A stretch of 64,000 nucleotides of DNA from Ignavibacteriales bacterium (GTDB lineage Bacteria > Bacteroidota > Ignavibacteria > Ignavibacteriales > Melioribacteraceae). The notes under the pieces are model-generated. The model was not told the DNA's origin. It searched no databases and saw only the letters and a program-made list of their open reading frames with translations. Shown one piece after another: positions 31,431 to 41,044 of the stretch; position 1 is the stretch's first letter; each line of letters begins with the position of its first letter. The stretch spans positions 1 to 64,000 of the forward strand of contig JAGUYK010000014.1 in the NCBI GenBank assembly GCA_020061355.1. The letters run 5' to 3'. The position numbers were made by a program, and so were the translations under genes.

Positions 31431-32489
31431 TCAACATATCCTGGGAAGCTGTTCGCCGGAAATCATATCAATAATTCTTTTAGTACCGATAATTGTCTTC
31501 ATCAAAACTCTTACAGAATTCTGATCAGTAACTTCACCGATTATCTGAGCATCTCTTCCCATAGGATGATTTTTAATAACACCGAGAACTTTTTCTGATT
31601 CACTTCTGGGTAAGCAGATCAATAATTTACCCTCGTTTGCTATATATAGCGGATCGAAGCCAAGTATTTCGCAAGCTCCTTTAACCTCTTCGCTAATTGG
31701 AATGTTTAGTTCATCAATTACGATCTCTTTTTTTGCACTTTTTACAATTTCATTTAATGCGCTTGCAATACCGCCTCGTGTTGGATCTCTCATCACATGA
31801 ATATTTTTAGTAACCTTAAATACTTCCTCAACCAATCCATTAAGAGGGGCAGCATCACTTACAATTTTCGTTTCAAATTCGAGTGATTCGCGTGATGACA
31901 TTATTGCTATTCCGTGTTCGGCAATTTTCCCGCTCAATATTATTTTATCGCCGATCGCTAAGTTCTTCGGAGAGATATTTACTTCATCATATACCAGTCC
32001 AATTCCAGATGTATTAATAAAAATCTGGTCACCTTTCCCTTTCTCTACAACTTTAGTATCACCTGTTATTATTTTCACCCTGGCGAATTCAGCCGCTTCC
32101 CTCATTGAAGCAATTACTTTTTTGAAATCTTCAATTGGAAATCCTTCTTCAATAATAAACGCTACAGAGATGTAAAGTGGTTTCGCTCCGGCACAAACAA
32201 GATCATTTACCGTTCCATACACAGATAATTTTCCAATATCTCCTCCGGGAAAAAATATCGGCTTCACTACATATGAATCAGTCGTGAATGCAAATCTTTG
32301 TTTGTTGATTCCAAACACGGCACTATCATGCATTACATCAAGATATTCATTCGAAAACTGGGGCTGTATCAATTTCGTGATTAAATCATGAGATAATATC
32401 CCGCCTCCGCCATGAGCAATTAATATTTTTTCATATTCACCGGAAGAAATCGGACAATTCAACTTTGCAGAGAGATTGGTATCATTCAT
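31431..32489 (-). CDS. hypE: hydrogenase maturation protein HypE
   Basis: 352 residues, full length. The PurM-like ATP-binding core starts with LIAHGGGG, and MRDPTRGGIASALNE is present. The C-terminus is PRIC: the terminal Cys is the residue that receives carbamoyl from HypF and is dehydrated to thiocyanate, the source of the CN ligands of the active site. It follows hypD by 17 bases. Confidence 0.96.
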   Translation of the reverse strand: MNDTNLSAKLNCPISSGEYEKILIAHGGGGILSHDLITKLIQPQFSNEYLDVMHDSAVFGINKQRFAFTTDSYVVKPIFFPGGDIGKLSVYGTVNDLVCAGAKPLYISVAFIIEEGFPIEDFKKVIASMREAAEFARVKIITGDTKVVEKGKGDQIFINTSGIGLVYDEVNISPKNLAIGDKIILSGKIAEHGIAIMSSRESLEFETKIVSDAAPLNGLVEEVFKVTKNIHVMRDPTRGGIASALNEIVKSAKKEIVIDELNIPISEEVKGACEILGFDPLYIANEGKLLICLPRSESEKVLGVIKNHPMGRDAQIIGEVTDQNSVRVLMKTIIGTKRIIDMISGEQLPRIC

Positions 32490-32506
32490 ATTTTGTTAAT
32501 ATAATA

Positions 32507-33613
32507 TTATTGTCTATTGAAATTCGCCGTTTGCACTTTGTATTGATAATAAGCCGCACAAGCACCTTCTGAAGATACCATCGGAGCGCCGAGAGGATGT
32601 TCCGGATTACACTGATTTCCGAAAGCAGGGCAATCTATCGGTTTAGATATCCCCTGGAGTACTTCTCCCGAAATACACATGTTTGATTCAACAGTTGAAA
32701 TATTTTCCAAGAAGAAAATTCTTTCCGCGTCAAATTTAGAAAATGATTCGGATAATTCTAATCCGCTATTAGTTATTAACCCTATGCCGCGCCAATTTCT
32801 ATCAACAACATTAAATACATCGCGCATTATTTTTTGAGCATGTGTATTGCCTTCATTTGTAACTACCCGGCTGTATTGATTCTCCACTTCATGTTTATTT
32901 TGTTCTAGTTGAAGAACTGCATAGTAAATTCCTTTCATAATATCATAGGGCTCAAAGCCTGTTATTACGATTGGTACTTTATATCTATTTGAGATTTGAT
33001 AATATTCTTTCATTCCCATTACCGTGCAGACATGTCCGGCAGCGAGAACTCCATCGACCTTATTTTGAGGAGAAGAAAGCAACAACTCAATTGCAGGCGG
33101 AACCAAGACATGCGCACAAAGAATGGAATAGTTCTCTAATTCCTTCTGTTTTGCAAGCCGTACTGCCATTGCAGTTGCCGGGGCAGTCGTTTCAAATCCG
33201 ATTGCTAAGAAAACAATTTGTTTTACTGGATTTTGTTCGGCAATCTTAACTGAGTCAATCGGTGAATAGATTATTCGAACATCGCTTCCATTAGCTTTTA
33301 TACTAAGCAAATCATTTTTTGAGCCAGGCACACGAAGCATATCTCCGTATGAAGTAAAGATAACGTCTTTCCGAGAAGCTATTTCTATCGCTTTATCAAT
33401 AATCTGTAAAGGAGTTACACATACAGGACAACCGGGGCCATGAATCAAATTTACGTTGTGAGGCAGCAACGATTCGAGATTATATTTCATTATTGTATGT
33501 GTTTGCCCGCCACAGATTTCCATGATGTTCCAATTGTGAGTGGTAACTTCAAATATCTTTTGGGATATTATTTCGATTGTTGATGCATCACGGTATTCGT
33601 CGATGAATTTCAT
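32507..33613 (-). CDS. hypD: hydrogenase maturation protein HypD
   Basis: The ATG at 33613 (MKFIDEYRD) matches the usual HypD N-terminus; an upstream TTG is unlikely. 368 residues. It contains the conserved motifs [20 protein letters not shown] and the C-terminal Cys-rich [17 protein letters not shown] that binds the [4Fe-4S] cluster. With HypC it assembles the Fe(CN)2CO unit. The gap to hypC is about 110 bases, with no gene inside. Confidence 0.96.
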   Translation of the reverse strand: MKFIDEYRDASTIEIISQKIFEVTTHNWNIMEICGGQTHTIMKYNLESLLPHNVNLIHGPGCPVCVTPLQIIDKAIEIASRKDVIFTSYGDMLRVPGSKNDLLSIKANGSDVRIIYSPIDSVKIAEQNPVKQIVFLAIGFETTAPATAMAVRLAKQKELENYSILCAHVLVPPAIELLLSSPQNKVDGVLAAGHVCTVMGMKEYYQISNRYKVPIVITGFEPYDIMKGIYYAVLQLEQNKHEVENQYSRVVTNEGNTHAQKIMRDVFNVVDRNWRGIGLITNSGLELSESFSKFDAERIFFLENISTVESNMCISGEVLQGISKPIDCPAFGNQCNPEHPLGAPMVSSEGACAAYYQYKVQTANFNRQ

Positions 33614-33722
33614 ATCATAAAATATCTGTTTGAACAATAATCATATTCTTAATCTTCATCATACTCTTATTCTAAATCTGATTTACCATAATGAAATTAA
33701 GAATTAGAACAAGGAATAAATA

Positions 33723-33944
33723 CTACACTTCATTTATTATTCTAAATGTTTCTTCCGCTTCCCTTGCATCAACCTTATTTAATGCGAATCCGACATGAAC
33801 TAATACATATTCTCCTACTTCTGGATTTTCAATCCATGCAAGACACACTTCTTTTATTATTCCTCCGAAACTAACCTTGGCCATTTTAATTCCATCCTTC
33901 TCGTCTTCAATAGAAATTATTTTCCCGGGAATAGCAAGGCACAT
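33723..33944 (-). CDS. hypC: hydrogenase maturation chaperone HypC
   Basis: Starting at ATG 33944 gives MCLAIPGK, the essential N-terminal Met-Cys of HypC; starting upstream would bury this Cys. 73 residues, normal length, with one conserved beta-barrel (VSFGGIIKEVCLAWI, VGEYVLVHVGFAL). It carries the Fe unit between HypD and the large-subunit precursor. AGG in the ribosome site overlaps the hypF stop; the gap is one base. Confidence 0.95.
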   Translation of the reverse strand: MCLAIPGKIISIEDEKDGIKMAKVSFGGIIKEVCLAWIENPEVGEYVLVHVGFALNKVDAREAEETFRIINEV

Positions 33945-33945
33945 T

Positions 33946-36315
33946 TTATACCTCAATAAATATTTTTTTCTCTTTGTATTGAACTATATCAAACGATTCA
34001 TATTCCAGATGACACGCTGCAATTTGTCCGAGTGATATTCCGCCATCATTAGTAGGAACTTTTTGATGAGTGTAAACCCTGAATCCTGATGAATTCAGCA
34101 AGTTAATCGTTCTACTTAAAAGAAAAATGTTTTGAAAACATCCACCACTCAACAGAACTTTTTCCTCTCCTATTAACTCACACAGATTTTGAATTACCCG
34201 CGCAAGCGTGTTATGATATTTGGCTGACATTTTTGAATTGTTTTCGCCTGCAGCAATATCTTCCATTATTCCTTCAATTATTGGCTGCCAATCGCAGATA
34301 AAAATGTTCTCCCCAAGAATTCTGAAACTATATTCGGCTGATTCATTCTTATCGGCAACAAATTCTAATTTCATTGCCGACTGACCTTCGTATTTCGAAA
34401 TTTGTGATATACCGAGCAAAGAGGAAACTGCATCAAATAATCTTCCTGCGCTTGATGTACGATGCGTGTTAAAGTCTTTTTCAAGCACCTGCTTAAGTAT
34501 AATTATTTCCTTTTCGTTAAATCTATTCCCGATTATCTCTTTCCATTTAGTAAATATTTCATCACCATACATTTCGTAAAGTATTCCTAAAAGAGCCCTT
34601 CTAGATTCCTTTGCAGATTTGTCCCCGCCTGGCAACGTGAAATTTCTAAATTGTCCTACATGCGAGAATTTATTATCATCAAGCAGGAAAAATTCGCTAC
34701 CCCAAATATTGCCGTCCAATCCATAACCTGTTCCATCCCAAGAAATTCCCAAAACTTTTCCAGCAACTTGATTTTCTGCTTTGCACGATGCAACATGGGC
34801 AAGATGATGCTGAACGGAAATTGTCTGCACATTCTGACCTAAAGCATATTTTGTCGAGAGATATTCAGGATGAGAATCATGAATAATTAATTCAGCTGTG
34901 CAGTCATAAATGCTTGAAAGATCTTTAACAGATTCGCTGAAAGAATCATATGCAGAGGAAGTTGATAGATCACCGATATGCTGACTGATAAAAATATTTT
35001 CATCTTTGTTAAGAGCAACGGTATTTTTAAAATGTCCGCCAACCGCAATTTTTACGATATCACTCTTTGATCTATCAGTACCGGATTTTATTTGTACGGG
35101 AAATGGTGCATAGCCCCGAGCTCTTCTTAAAACCATTTGTCTATCATTAAATATCCTCACAATAGAATCATCTACATGCCGGGCTATCGTGCGATTGTGA
35201 ACCAAAAAGTAATCTGCAATTGTACCTAACTTAATAAGTGCCTCTACCTCATTTATGCACATTGGCTCTTCTGCAATATTGCCGCTGGTTGCAACAATAG
35301 GAAAATTTAATTTTCTCATTATCAAATGATGTAACGGAGTATAAGGAAGCATAACGCCAAGGTATGGATTATCAGGTGCTATTGAATCACACAACAAAAT
35401 ATTGTCTATTTCAATCTTCTTTTTCAGCAAGACAATTGGTGATTCAGAAGAAAGAAGCAGACGCTTTTCAAGGATCGAAACTTCGACTAGTTCTTGTATC
35501 ATTGATATAGATGGGAACATTAAAGCAAATGGTTTTTCTTCACGCTGTTTTCTAAATCGCAATTTTCGAACAGCCTCATCATTTCGAGCGTCAACAAGAA
35601 GTTGATATCCGCCAAGTCCTTTTAATGTAACTATTTTTCCATCACGAATAAGTTCGCATGATTTAGAAATTGCTTTTTCTTTTTCATATATTTTTTCACC
35701 ATGGATATTCCACAATTCAACATGAGGGCCACAATTCTTACATGCGATTGGTTGTGCATGAAATCTTCTATCCGAAGGATTCATATATTCTTCATAGCAA
35801 TCTCCGCACATCACAAACTTTTTCATCGAAGTGTTATTTCTATCGTAAGGGAGTGATTCGATAATAGAAAAACGGGGACCGCAATTTATGCAATTAATAA
35901 ACGGGTAAAGATAACGGCGGTTGGTCGGATTGAACATTTCTTTTAGGCAATCATTACAGACAACTATATCAGGCATTATGAATGCTGTTTTTACAGAAGT
36001 ATTTTCACTTTCACGGATTTCAAAATTTTGATATCCTACAGCGTCAAGAAAATTAAACTCCATACCGCAGATTTGGGCTAAATCGGGTTTATCTTGTTCG
36101 ATCCTAATAATAAATTCATTTAGAATTTCTTTTGAACCTTCCGCTTCAATTAAAACTCCAAAACAGGAATTGCTGACATATCCAGTAAGGTGGAAACCAC
36201 TTGCCAGCTTATAAATGAATGGCCTAAATCCAACGCCCTGAACCGCGCCGCGAATGATTATTTTAATTCTAGAATTCAATGGGAACTTACTTTGTTTATT
36301 AACCAGCAGCACCAT
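33946..36315 (-). CDS. hypF: carbamoyltransferase HypF
   Basis: 789 residues, full length. Domains in order: acylphosphatase (about 18-105; RGAVQGVGFRPF), two Zn-finger pairs with CNDC and CINC, then CGDC and CKNC (about 118-190), a YrdC-like domain (about 205-395) and a Kae1-like domain (about 410-780; VQHHLAHVASC, ISWDGTGYG). It transfers carbamoyl from carbamoyl phosphate to HypE. The ATG overlaps hypB by 40 bases; a TTG overlapping the hypB stop (near 36279) is an alternative start and would lose 12 residues. Confidence 0.95.
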   Translation of the reverse strand: MVLLVNKQSKFPLNSRIKIIIRGAVQGVGFRPFIYKLASGFHLTGYVSNSCFGVLIEAEGSKEILNEFIIRIEQDKPDLAQICGMEFNFLDAVGYQNFEIRESENTSVKTAFIMPDIVVCNDCLKEMFNPTNRRYLYPFINCINCGPRFSIIESLPYDRNNTSMKKFVMCGDCYEEYMNPSDRRFHAQPIACKNCGPHVELWNIHGEKIYEKEKAISKSCELIRDGKIVTLKGLGGYQLLVDARNDEAVRKLRFRKQREEKPFALMFPSISMIQELVEVSILEKRLLLSSESPIVLLKKKIEIDNILLCDSIAPDNPYLGVMLPYTPLHHLIMRKLNFPIVATSGNIAEEPMCINEVEALIKLGTIADYFLVHNRTIARHVDDSIVRIFNDRQMVLRRARGYAPFPVQIKSGTDRSKSDIVKIAVGGHFKNTVALNKDENIFISQHIGDLSTSSAYDSFSESVKDLSSIYDCTAELIIHDSHPEYLSTKYALGQNVQTISVQHHLAHVASCKAENQVAGKVLGISWDGTGYGLDGNIWGSEFFLLDDNKFSHVGQFRNFTLPGGDKSAKESRRALLGILYEMYGDEIFTKWKEIIGNRFNEKEIIILKQVLEKDFNTHRTSSAGRLFDAVSSLLGISQISKYEGQSAMKLEFVADKNESAEYSFRILGENIFICDWQPIIEGIMEDIAAGENNSKMSAKYHNTLARVIQNLCELIGEEKVLLSGGCFQNIFLLSRTINLLNSSGFRVYTHQKVPTNDGGISLGQIAACHLEYESFDIVQYKEKKIFIEV

Positions 36316-36932
36316 TCTTCAATCCCTTCGCTAGTGGTGCATGATGTTTCAAATATGTGCAATTTAGGATTAATTTTTAGTGCGTTCGATTTTAAAGTAT
36401 CCAATCTGCAATTTGTGTAAGGAATCAAATCAATTTTATTGATAATCAGATAATCTGATTTCCTAAACATAGCAGGGTATTTGAGCGGTTTATCATCTCC
36501 TTCCGTTACACTGAGTATAACAACTTTTTCATTCTCTCCTAAATCATATGCAGCCGGGCAAACAAGATTACCTACATTCTCTATTATTAATAAATCGCTC
36601 CCGGTATTTTGAATCTTGTCAAAAGCATCTCTTACAAGGTTTGCTTCAAGATGGCACGCTCCGTTTGTTACAATCTGAATGACCGGAATATTTAATTTGC
36701 TTATTCTTTGTGCATCCAGATCGGTTTGTACATCACCTTCTATTACAGCAATTTTTACTTTTCCTGTCAGCATTTCAATTGTTTTTTCTATTATACTTGT
36801 TTTACCGGAGCCCGGTGAGCTGAGCATGTTAATCACAAATATTTTTTTATTTCGAAATATCTCCCTGTTCTGCTCGGCGACTTGATCATTCTTTTCAAGT
36901 ACTTTTCTTTCAATAGTTATAATGCTCATCAT
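36276..36932 (-). CDS. hypB: nickel-insertion GTPase HypB
   Basis: 218 residues. G1/P-loop SSPGSGKT at 38-45, EGDVQTD, and the G4-like NKIDLIPY. The metal-binding G-domain site is present (ACH in TNGACHLEA, Cys in NLVCPAA). The short N-terminus has neither a His-rich stretch nor the CxxCGC motif, so nickel storage may be done by the His-rich permease instead. It overlaps hypA by four bases. Confidence 0.95.
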   Translation of the reverse strand: MMSIITIERKVLEKNDQVAEQNREIFRNKKIFVINMLSSPGSGKTSIIEKTIEMLTGKVKIAVIEGDVQTDLDAQRISKLNIPVIQIVTNGACHLEANLVRDAFDKIQNTGSDLLIIENVGNLVCPAAYDLGENEKVVILSVTEGDDKPLKYPAMFRKSDYLIINKIDLIPYTNCRLDTLKSNALKINPKLHIFETSCTTSEGIEEWCCWLINKVSSH

Positions 36933-37282
36933 TCCTCCGGTTTATCATATAGCTCTATTTCAACAATTTGCATTTCATCTCCACCCGTTACTTCGATATC
37001 GATACTTCCACAATTTGGACAGACATTGTCAATCACATCGAGCAGAATTTCTTCCAAACAATTTTTACAGTTAATTATGATCGGAGCTCTCTCAATCACC
37101 AGCGTTGAATCATGCAATAAAGTATTTTTTACAGCTGCTTCATAACAATAGATCAATGAGTCAACTAGTATATTACTAAGTGTTCCAATTTTTAATTTAA
37201 TGATCTTTACACGACCCGAATTATCCGGCAAGTATTGGCTGGCAATGTTTATTATCTCATTTGCCACAGAAAGTTCATGCAT
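36929..37282 (-). CDS. hypA: nickel metallochaperone HypA
   Basis: 117 residues, normal length. Begins MHELS, with His2 as the nickel ligand. Zn-binding Cys pairs at 72/75 (CKNC) and 88/91 (CPNC). Works with HypB to insert Ni into the hydrogenase large subunit. Confidence 0.95.
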   Translation of the reverse strand: MHELSVANEIINIASQYLPDNSGRVKIIKLKIGTLSNILVDSLIYCYEAAVKNTLLHDSTLVIERAPIIINCKNCLEEILLDVIDNVCPNCGSIDIEVTGGDEMQIVEIELYDKPEE

Positions 37283-37365
37283 ACATTAATCTTAAGTTAA
37301 TATGTGATAATAGTGATTAATAATTATATCGCTCATTTTAATTTTCTTAAATATTATTACTCAAT

Positions 37366-38727
37366 TCAGCTAGTATAATTCAAAATATAATCGGGTTGAA
37401 GCGAAAATTTTACACTAAAAATGCTTCCTTTACCCGGTTTACTTCGGACATTAATCTGTCCGCCGTTTTTTCCCACGATTTCTTTTACCATATTTAATCC
37501 AAGACCCGTACCAATCTGTTCCATTAGTTTCGCCTCTTTCGTCCTATAGAATTCCTGAAATATTTTCGGCAGATCTTCCTCCGCTATTCCGATTCCAGAA
37601 TCTTTCACGATGAATTCGTAACCCAAATTCGTGATTACTAACTTGATCGAAATTTTTCCATCTTCCGGTGTGTACCTTATGGCATTGCTGATTAAATTAC
37701 CAATTACTTTTTCCATTCCAGGTTTATCTAATTCGACTTCGAATAAAAGAGAAGGAACAGATATATTATAAAGAATATTTTTTTTCTTTGCGATGGTCTG
37801 ATAAAGATTTGCTTGATTGAAAACCCATTCACAAAGATTAACTTTTTCCTTTATCACCTCTTTCATTTCGAGATTATATTGAGTAATAGTAATCATTTCC
37901 CGCACCATGTTTAAAACTTGATCGGTACGTTTCTCAGCACGTTCCAGCATATCCATTGCATCAGAGTCCAGTTTATTTTTACAAACATCTTTAACAACTC
38001 CGATTGTACTGTGTATAGCTGTTATTGGCGATTTAAGTTCATGAGCGGCATACCGGAAAACTCGGCCTCGCTCTTCCATTAATTTCTCGAGTTGTTCATT
38101 CTTTTGATCGATTATTGTTTTCATAGAACAGAAACGGACTAGAAAATTTGTGATGATATATATTGCTGCAATGCTTGTAAAATAAAAAGCGATTAAAGAA
38201 ATAATAATTTTTGACAGAGATACCGGTTCGCGTTCTAGTTCGAACCGAGAAATCAATCCTGAATGTTCTGCGAAAGACAAAAACGTAAGAAGCAGCGCCG
38301 CAAAACCTGCATTAAAGTATGGAAGTTTAATACCGGGAAATAATATTCCGGAAAGTATTACATGAACAAAGTAAAGAAAGTAAAATGGATTATTGATACC
38401 TCCACCATAATGAAGCAGGAGTGCAATTATCAGAAAATCAATGAGTATTTGCACTTCGCAAAAAACCAATTCCTGGAATTCATTATTAATGGGGGCATGA
38501 CGGATTATAAAAAAATAAATCAGATTGAGAAATATTAAAACGGATGATATCGACATCAACTGCGGATAACCAAGTTTGAAACCAAACATATACTGGGAAA
38601 TAGGAACGGAAATATAAATTCCGATTGCGGCAAACCATCGTAAATTTATGAACCAGGCGATTCTTAAGCGTAGAGACTCTACGGTTTGAAACGGGAAAAT
38701 CTTTTGTGATGCGGAGTGGTATTTCAT
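37366..38727 (-). CDS. RegB/PrrB-like membrane sensor histidine kinase
   Basis: 453 residues. Six transmembrane segments (about 25-200), a HisKA dimerisation domain with the phospho-acceptor His229 (YAAHELKSP), and a HATPase domain (NLISNAIRYTP; DSGIGIAEEDLP; GTGLGLNMV). The sequence GGINNPF at 109-115 fits GGxxNPF, the quinone-binding heptapeptide of RegB. Cys200 and Cys249-region Cys could be redox active. RegB/PrrB senses quinone redox state and controls hydrogenase and respiratory genes in purple bacteria. The gene sits between the maturation protease gene and hypA, with 13 and 83 bases on either side. No response regulator is encoded in the window. Confidence 0.85.
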   Translation of the reverse strand: MKYHSASQKIFPFQTVESLRLRIAWFINLRWFAAIGIYISVPISQYMFGFKLGYPQLMSISSVLIFLNLIYFFIIRHAPINNEFQELVFCEVQILIDFLIIALLLHYGGGINNPFYFLYFVHVILSGILFPGIKLPYFNAGFAALLLTFLSFAEHSGLISRFELEREPVSLSKIIISLIAFYFTSIAAIYIITNFLVRFCSMKTIIDQKNEQLEKLMEERGRVFRYAAHELKSPITAIHSTIGVVKDVCKNKLDSDAMDMLERAEKRTDQVLNMVREMITITQYNLEMKEVIKEKVNLCEWVFNQANLYQTIAKKKNILYNISVPSLLFEVELDKPGMEKVIGNLISNAIRYTPEDGKISIKLVITNLGYEFIVKDSGIGIAEEDLPKIFQEFYRTKEAKLMEQIGTGLGLNMVKEIVGKNGGQINVRSKPGKGSIFSVKFSLQPDYILNYTS

Positions 38728-38739
38728 AATATTAAGAGA

Positions 38740-39216
38740 TTAGTGAGAACTATATTCATCAACAAAATTTTTTATTCCTTCCGATACTTCTTTACTCATT
38801 TCTTCACCGAAATCCGTTGAAAGCGGTTGAATACCGATGTAAAGGAATTTCATTTTCAGCGACGCAGCTAGATATTCTTCTATCATTTTAATTGAGAATG
38901 CATGTGTGCTAATGCTTACTGAATTCAATTGATCTTGCTCGATGAATTTTACTTCACCAGGGAACCCTCCGAATCTTGCAGCATCAATGAAGACAACTAG
39001 TTCAGGACCATACATGAGAATCTGTTCCAAATAATTTTCTGGATTGGTGCCTGAGTTAATAAAATTAGCTTTTTTAAAATAATCGGTTTCTTTAAGCAAG
39101 CTTAACAGCACTAACCCTGCTGAATCATCCTGCCGGTATTTGTTTCCCAATCCAACAAAAACCACTTTGGAGATGTCGGCTCCTTCCAATATTTTCTGCC
39201 AAGTATCAAAACTCAT
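38740..39216 (-). CDS. [NiFe]-hydrogenase maturation protease (HycI/HoxM family)
   Basis: The ATG at 39216 is preferred to TTG codons upstream, giving 158 residues. The N-terminal GLGNKYRQDDSAG and FIDAARFGGFPGE contain the Asp residues that bind nickel in the HybD/HycI family. It cleaves the C-terminal peptide of the large subunit after nickel insertion. The large subunit here has a 34-residue tail after the last Cys motif, consistent with a need for such a protease. Overlaps the upstream ferredoxin gene by 11 bases. Confidence 0.86.
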   Translation of the reverse strand: MSFDTWQKILEGADISKVVFVGLGNKYRQDDSAGLVLLSLLKETDYFKKANFINSGTNPENYLEQILMYGPELVVFIDAARFGGFPGEVKFIEQDQLNSVSISTHAFSIKMIEEYLAASLKMKFLYIGIQPLSTDFGEEMSKEVSEGIKNFVDEYSSH

Positions 39217-39808
39217 CCGCAACAACAATTTTGTAACGAATTTTCGGATGTACTTCTTTTATTTGATCTTCTCGCCGGATTCGGTCCTTGGGTTTTGAGG
39301 GCTCCAGATTGAAGAATTGTTTTTGTGTCAGCAGTAATAAATTTGGATGAGCATAAGCTTTACCGCCAAGTCGTTCTTTGATAAATAATAAATGATCGCG
39401 GCACGCGACAAACTGACCGCTTACTTCGCACAGCGCTATTTCCTTTTCGATAGATTCAAAATTTTCCGGAGCGCTAAGGTTCATAGTGGCTGTTGAGTGC
39501 TCATTTGAAAGTTGTATGCCAAGTGAGGTGATGCATTTTTCTTCGCACTGCCCGCAGTACATACACATAGTATAATTTACAGTTAATTGCCTTATCCTAT
39601 TTACCAGATTATCAGTTATTGAAATCGCATTTGTGGGACAAACCTGTGCGCAAGTTCCACAACCAACGCAATAATCGGTATGATATTTCGGTTTACCTCT
39701 GAATTCTGTAATTGCGCTATAAGGTGTTTTAGGAAATTTCGTTGTATATGGTTTCGAAAAAAACGAAGTCAATGCTTCTTTCAATTCCCGTATTTTCGGT
39801 AAATACAT
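39206..39808 (-). CDS. NuoI/MbhN-like 2[4Fe-4S] ferredoxin subunit
   Basis: 200 residues. Two clusters: Cys47, 50, 53, 57 (CVGCGTCAQVC) and Cys82, 85, 88, 92 (CMYCGQCEEKC). It is the last gene of the hydrogenase structural cluster, the same place as mbhN in Pyrococcus-type Mbh operons. It should pass electrons between ferredoxin and the hydrogenase small subunit. The C-terminal ~100 residues are longer than in simple ferredoxins. Confidence 0.88.
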   Translation of the reverse strand: MYLPKIRELKEALTSFFSKPYTTKFPKTPYSAITEFRGKPKYHTDYCVGCGTCAQVCPTNAISITDNLVNRIRQLTVNYTMCMYCGQCEEKCITSLGIQLSNEHSTATMNLSAPENFESIEKEIALCEVSGQFVACRDHLLFIKERLGGKAYAHPNLLLLTQKQFFNLEPSKPKDRIRREDQIKEVHPKIRYKIVVADEF

Positions 39809-39831
39809 TTATTCCTCCGCACTGCTAACGT

Positions 39832-40209
39832 TTAATTATTAGTTTCTTCCACAGAAGTCATATCAACTCCTTTATCCAGCAGTTCATTATCTTCCTGATA
39901 TCTATCGATGATTGTTTCATCGCATAATTTAATTTTACTTCGGTGAGATGCGCGCGCAATCGCATGCGCAGCAACTGGTGATGTAAGAAAAATAAAAAAT
40001 ATTCCTAATAGCGCCTTAATGCCCAAATCAGAGAATCCATGGATAATCAAAACACCTAAAAGAATTCCAGCCGAGCCGAACGTAACGCATTTAGTTGCGG
40101 CTTGAAGACGGTTGTAAACATCGGGCAACCGGATTAGACCGAGTACACCGAAAAAATCGAATGTGATCCCCACACAAATTAAAACCATTCCAACAATTTC
40201 ATTAATCAT
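39832..40209 (-). CDS. mnhG: Mrp antiporter subunit G (MnhG/MbhC-like)
   Basis: 125 residues with three transmembrane helices and the family motif RLPDVYNRLQAATK. Part of the cation/proton antiporter module of a membrane-bound hydrogenase. Overlaps mnhF by 8 bases. Confidence 0.9.
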   Translation of the reverse strand: MINEIVGMVLICVGITFDFFGVLGLIRLPDVYNRLQAATKCVTFGSAGILLGVLIIHGFSDLGIKALLGIFFIFLTSPVAAHAIARASHRSKIKLCDETIIDRYQEDNELLDKGVDMTSVEETNN

Positions 40210-40540
40210 CTAGCCGCCTCCCTTCTAAAATTTTTGAGAACGCAAGTGAAGCAATGAAACTTAGAAGCGCCCATATTAATCCTATATCCATAAAAAATGA
40301 TTGATCATAGAATAACCCGATCAGCGCGAGAAGGCCGATAATTAATACTCCTAGGATATCTACTGCTACAATCCGGTCAGCCGCACTTGGTCCACGCATT
40401 ACACGGAACAGAATAAACAATGATAAAAAGAGAACAACATTTATCAACTTTATTAATAATGCGCCTTCGTAAACAAAAAAATTAAAATAAGTGCAGACAC
40501 TTATGATGGTAATTCCGATTAACCAGCGAATTAATTTCAT
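40202..40540 (-). CDS. mnhF: Mrp antiporter subunit F (MnhF/MbhB-like)
   Basis: 112 residues, three helices, with RGPSAADRIVAVDILG, the signature of the PhaF/MnhF family. Overlaps the mnhE stop by four bases. Confidence 0.9.
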   Translation of the reverse strand: MKLIRWLIGITIISVCTYFNFFVYEGALLIKLINVVLFLSLFILFRVMRGPSAADRIVAVDILGVLIIGLLALIGLFYDQSFFMDIGLIWALLSFIASLAFSKILEGRRLDD

Positions 40541-41043
40541 TCGAACACCTCAACCAGATTTTTCTCAAACTTACCGCCTATTTCCTTTGTTGCTTGATCC
40601 GTATCGATTGTGAATGTATCAATCCAATGGATATAGATTTCACCCGCTTGTTTATCAACATCAATCGTGAGTGTTCCGGGTGTAAGAGTAATTGAATTTG
40701 TTAGAACGGTAATAGCGATGTCTTTTGTAAGCCTTGTTTTTATTTTAACAATCCCCGGTTTTATAGGTAAATTAGGATGAAGCACAATATATGCTACATG
40801 GATATTAGCTTTTATCATTTCCCAGAGGAATTTGAATAAATAAATTACTGCTGATTTAAAACGCATTATTGGACTTTTAGATTTTTCAGTTGTGACAAGC
40901 ATATGACCGGCAATTAAGCTAACTAGGAATGATATAACGATACCCGCAGCTACTTCTTCAAACTTTTTAATATCTGTTAAAGCAAACCAAATCAGTAATG
41001 AGAGAATGTAAACAGTTAATCTACTCCGCCACTTAATACTCAT
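40537..41043 (-). CDS. mnhE: Mrp antiporter subunit E (MnhE/MbhA-like)
   Basis: 168 residues: a few N-terminal transmembrane helices, then a soluble domain with LTNSITLTPGTLTIDVD, the family signature. Starts one base after the mnhD stop. Confidence 0.92.
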   Translation of the reverse strand: MSIKWRSRLTVYILSLLIWFALTDIKKFEEVAAGIVISFLVSLIAGHMLVTTEKSKSPIMRFKSAVIYLFKFLWEMIKANIHVAYIVLHPNLPIKPGIVKIKTRLTKDIAITVLTNSITLTPGTLTIDVDKQAGEIYIHWIDTFTIDTDQATKEIGGKFEKNLVEVFE

Positions 41044-41044
41044 T

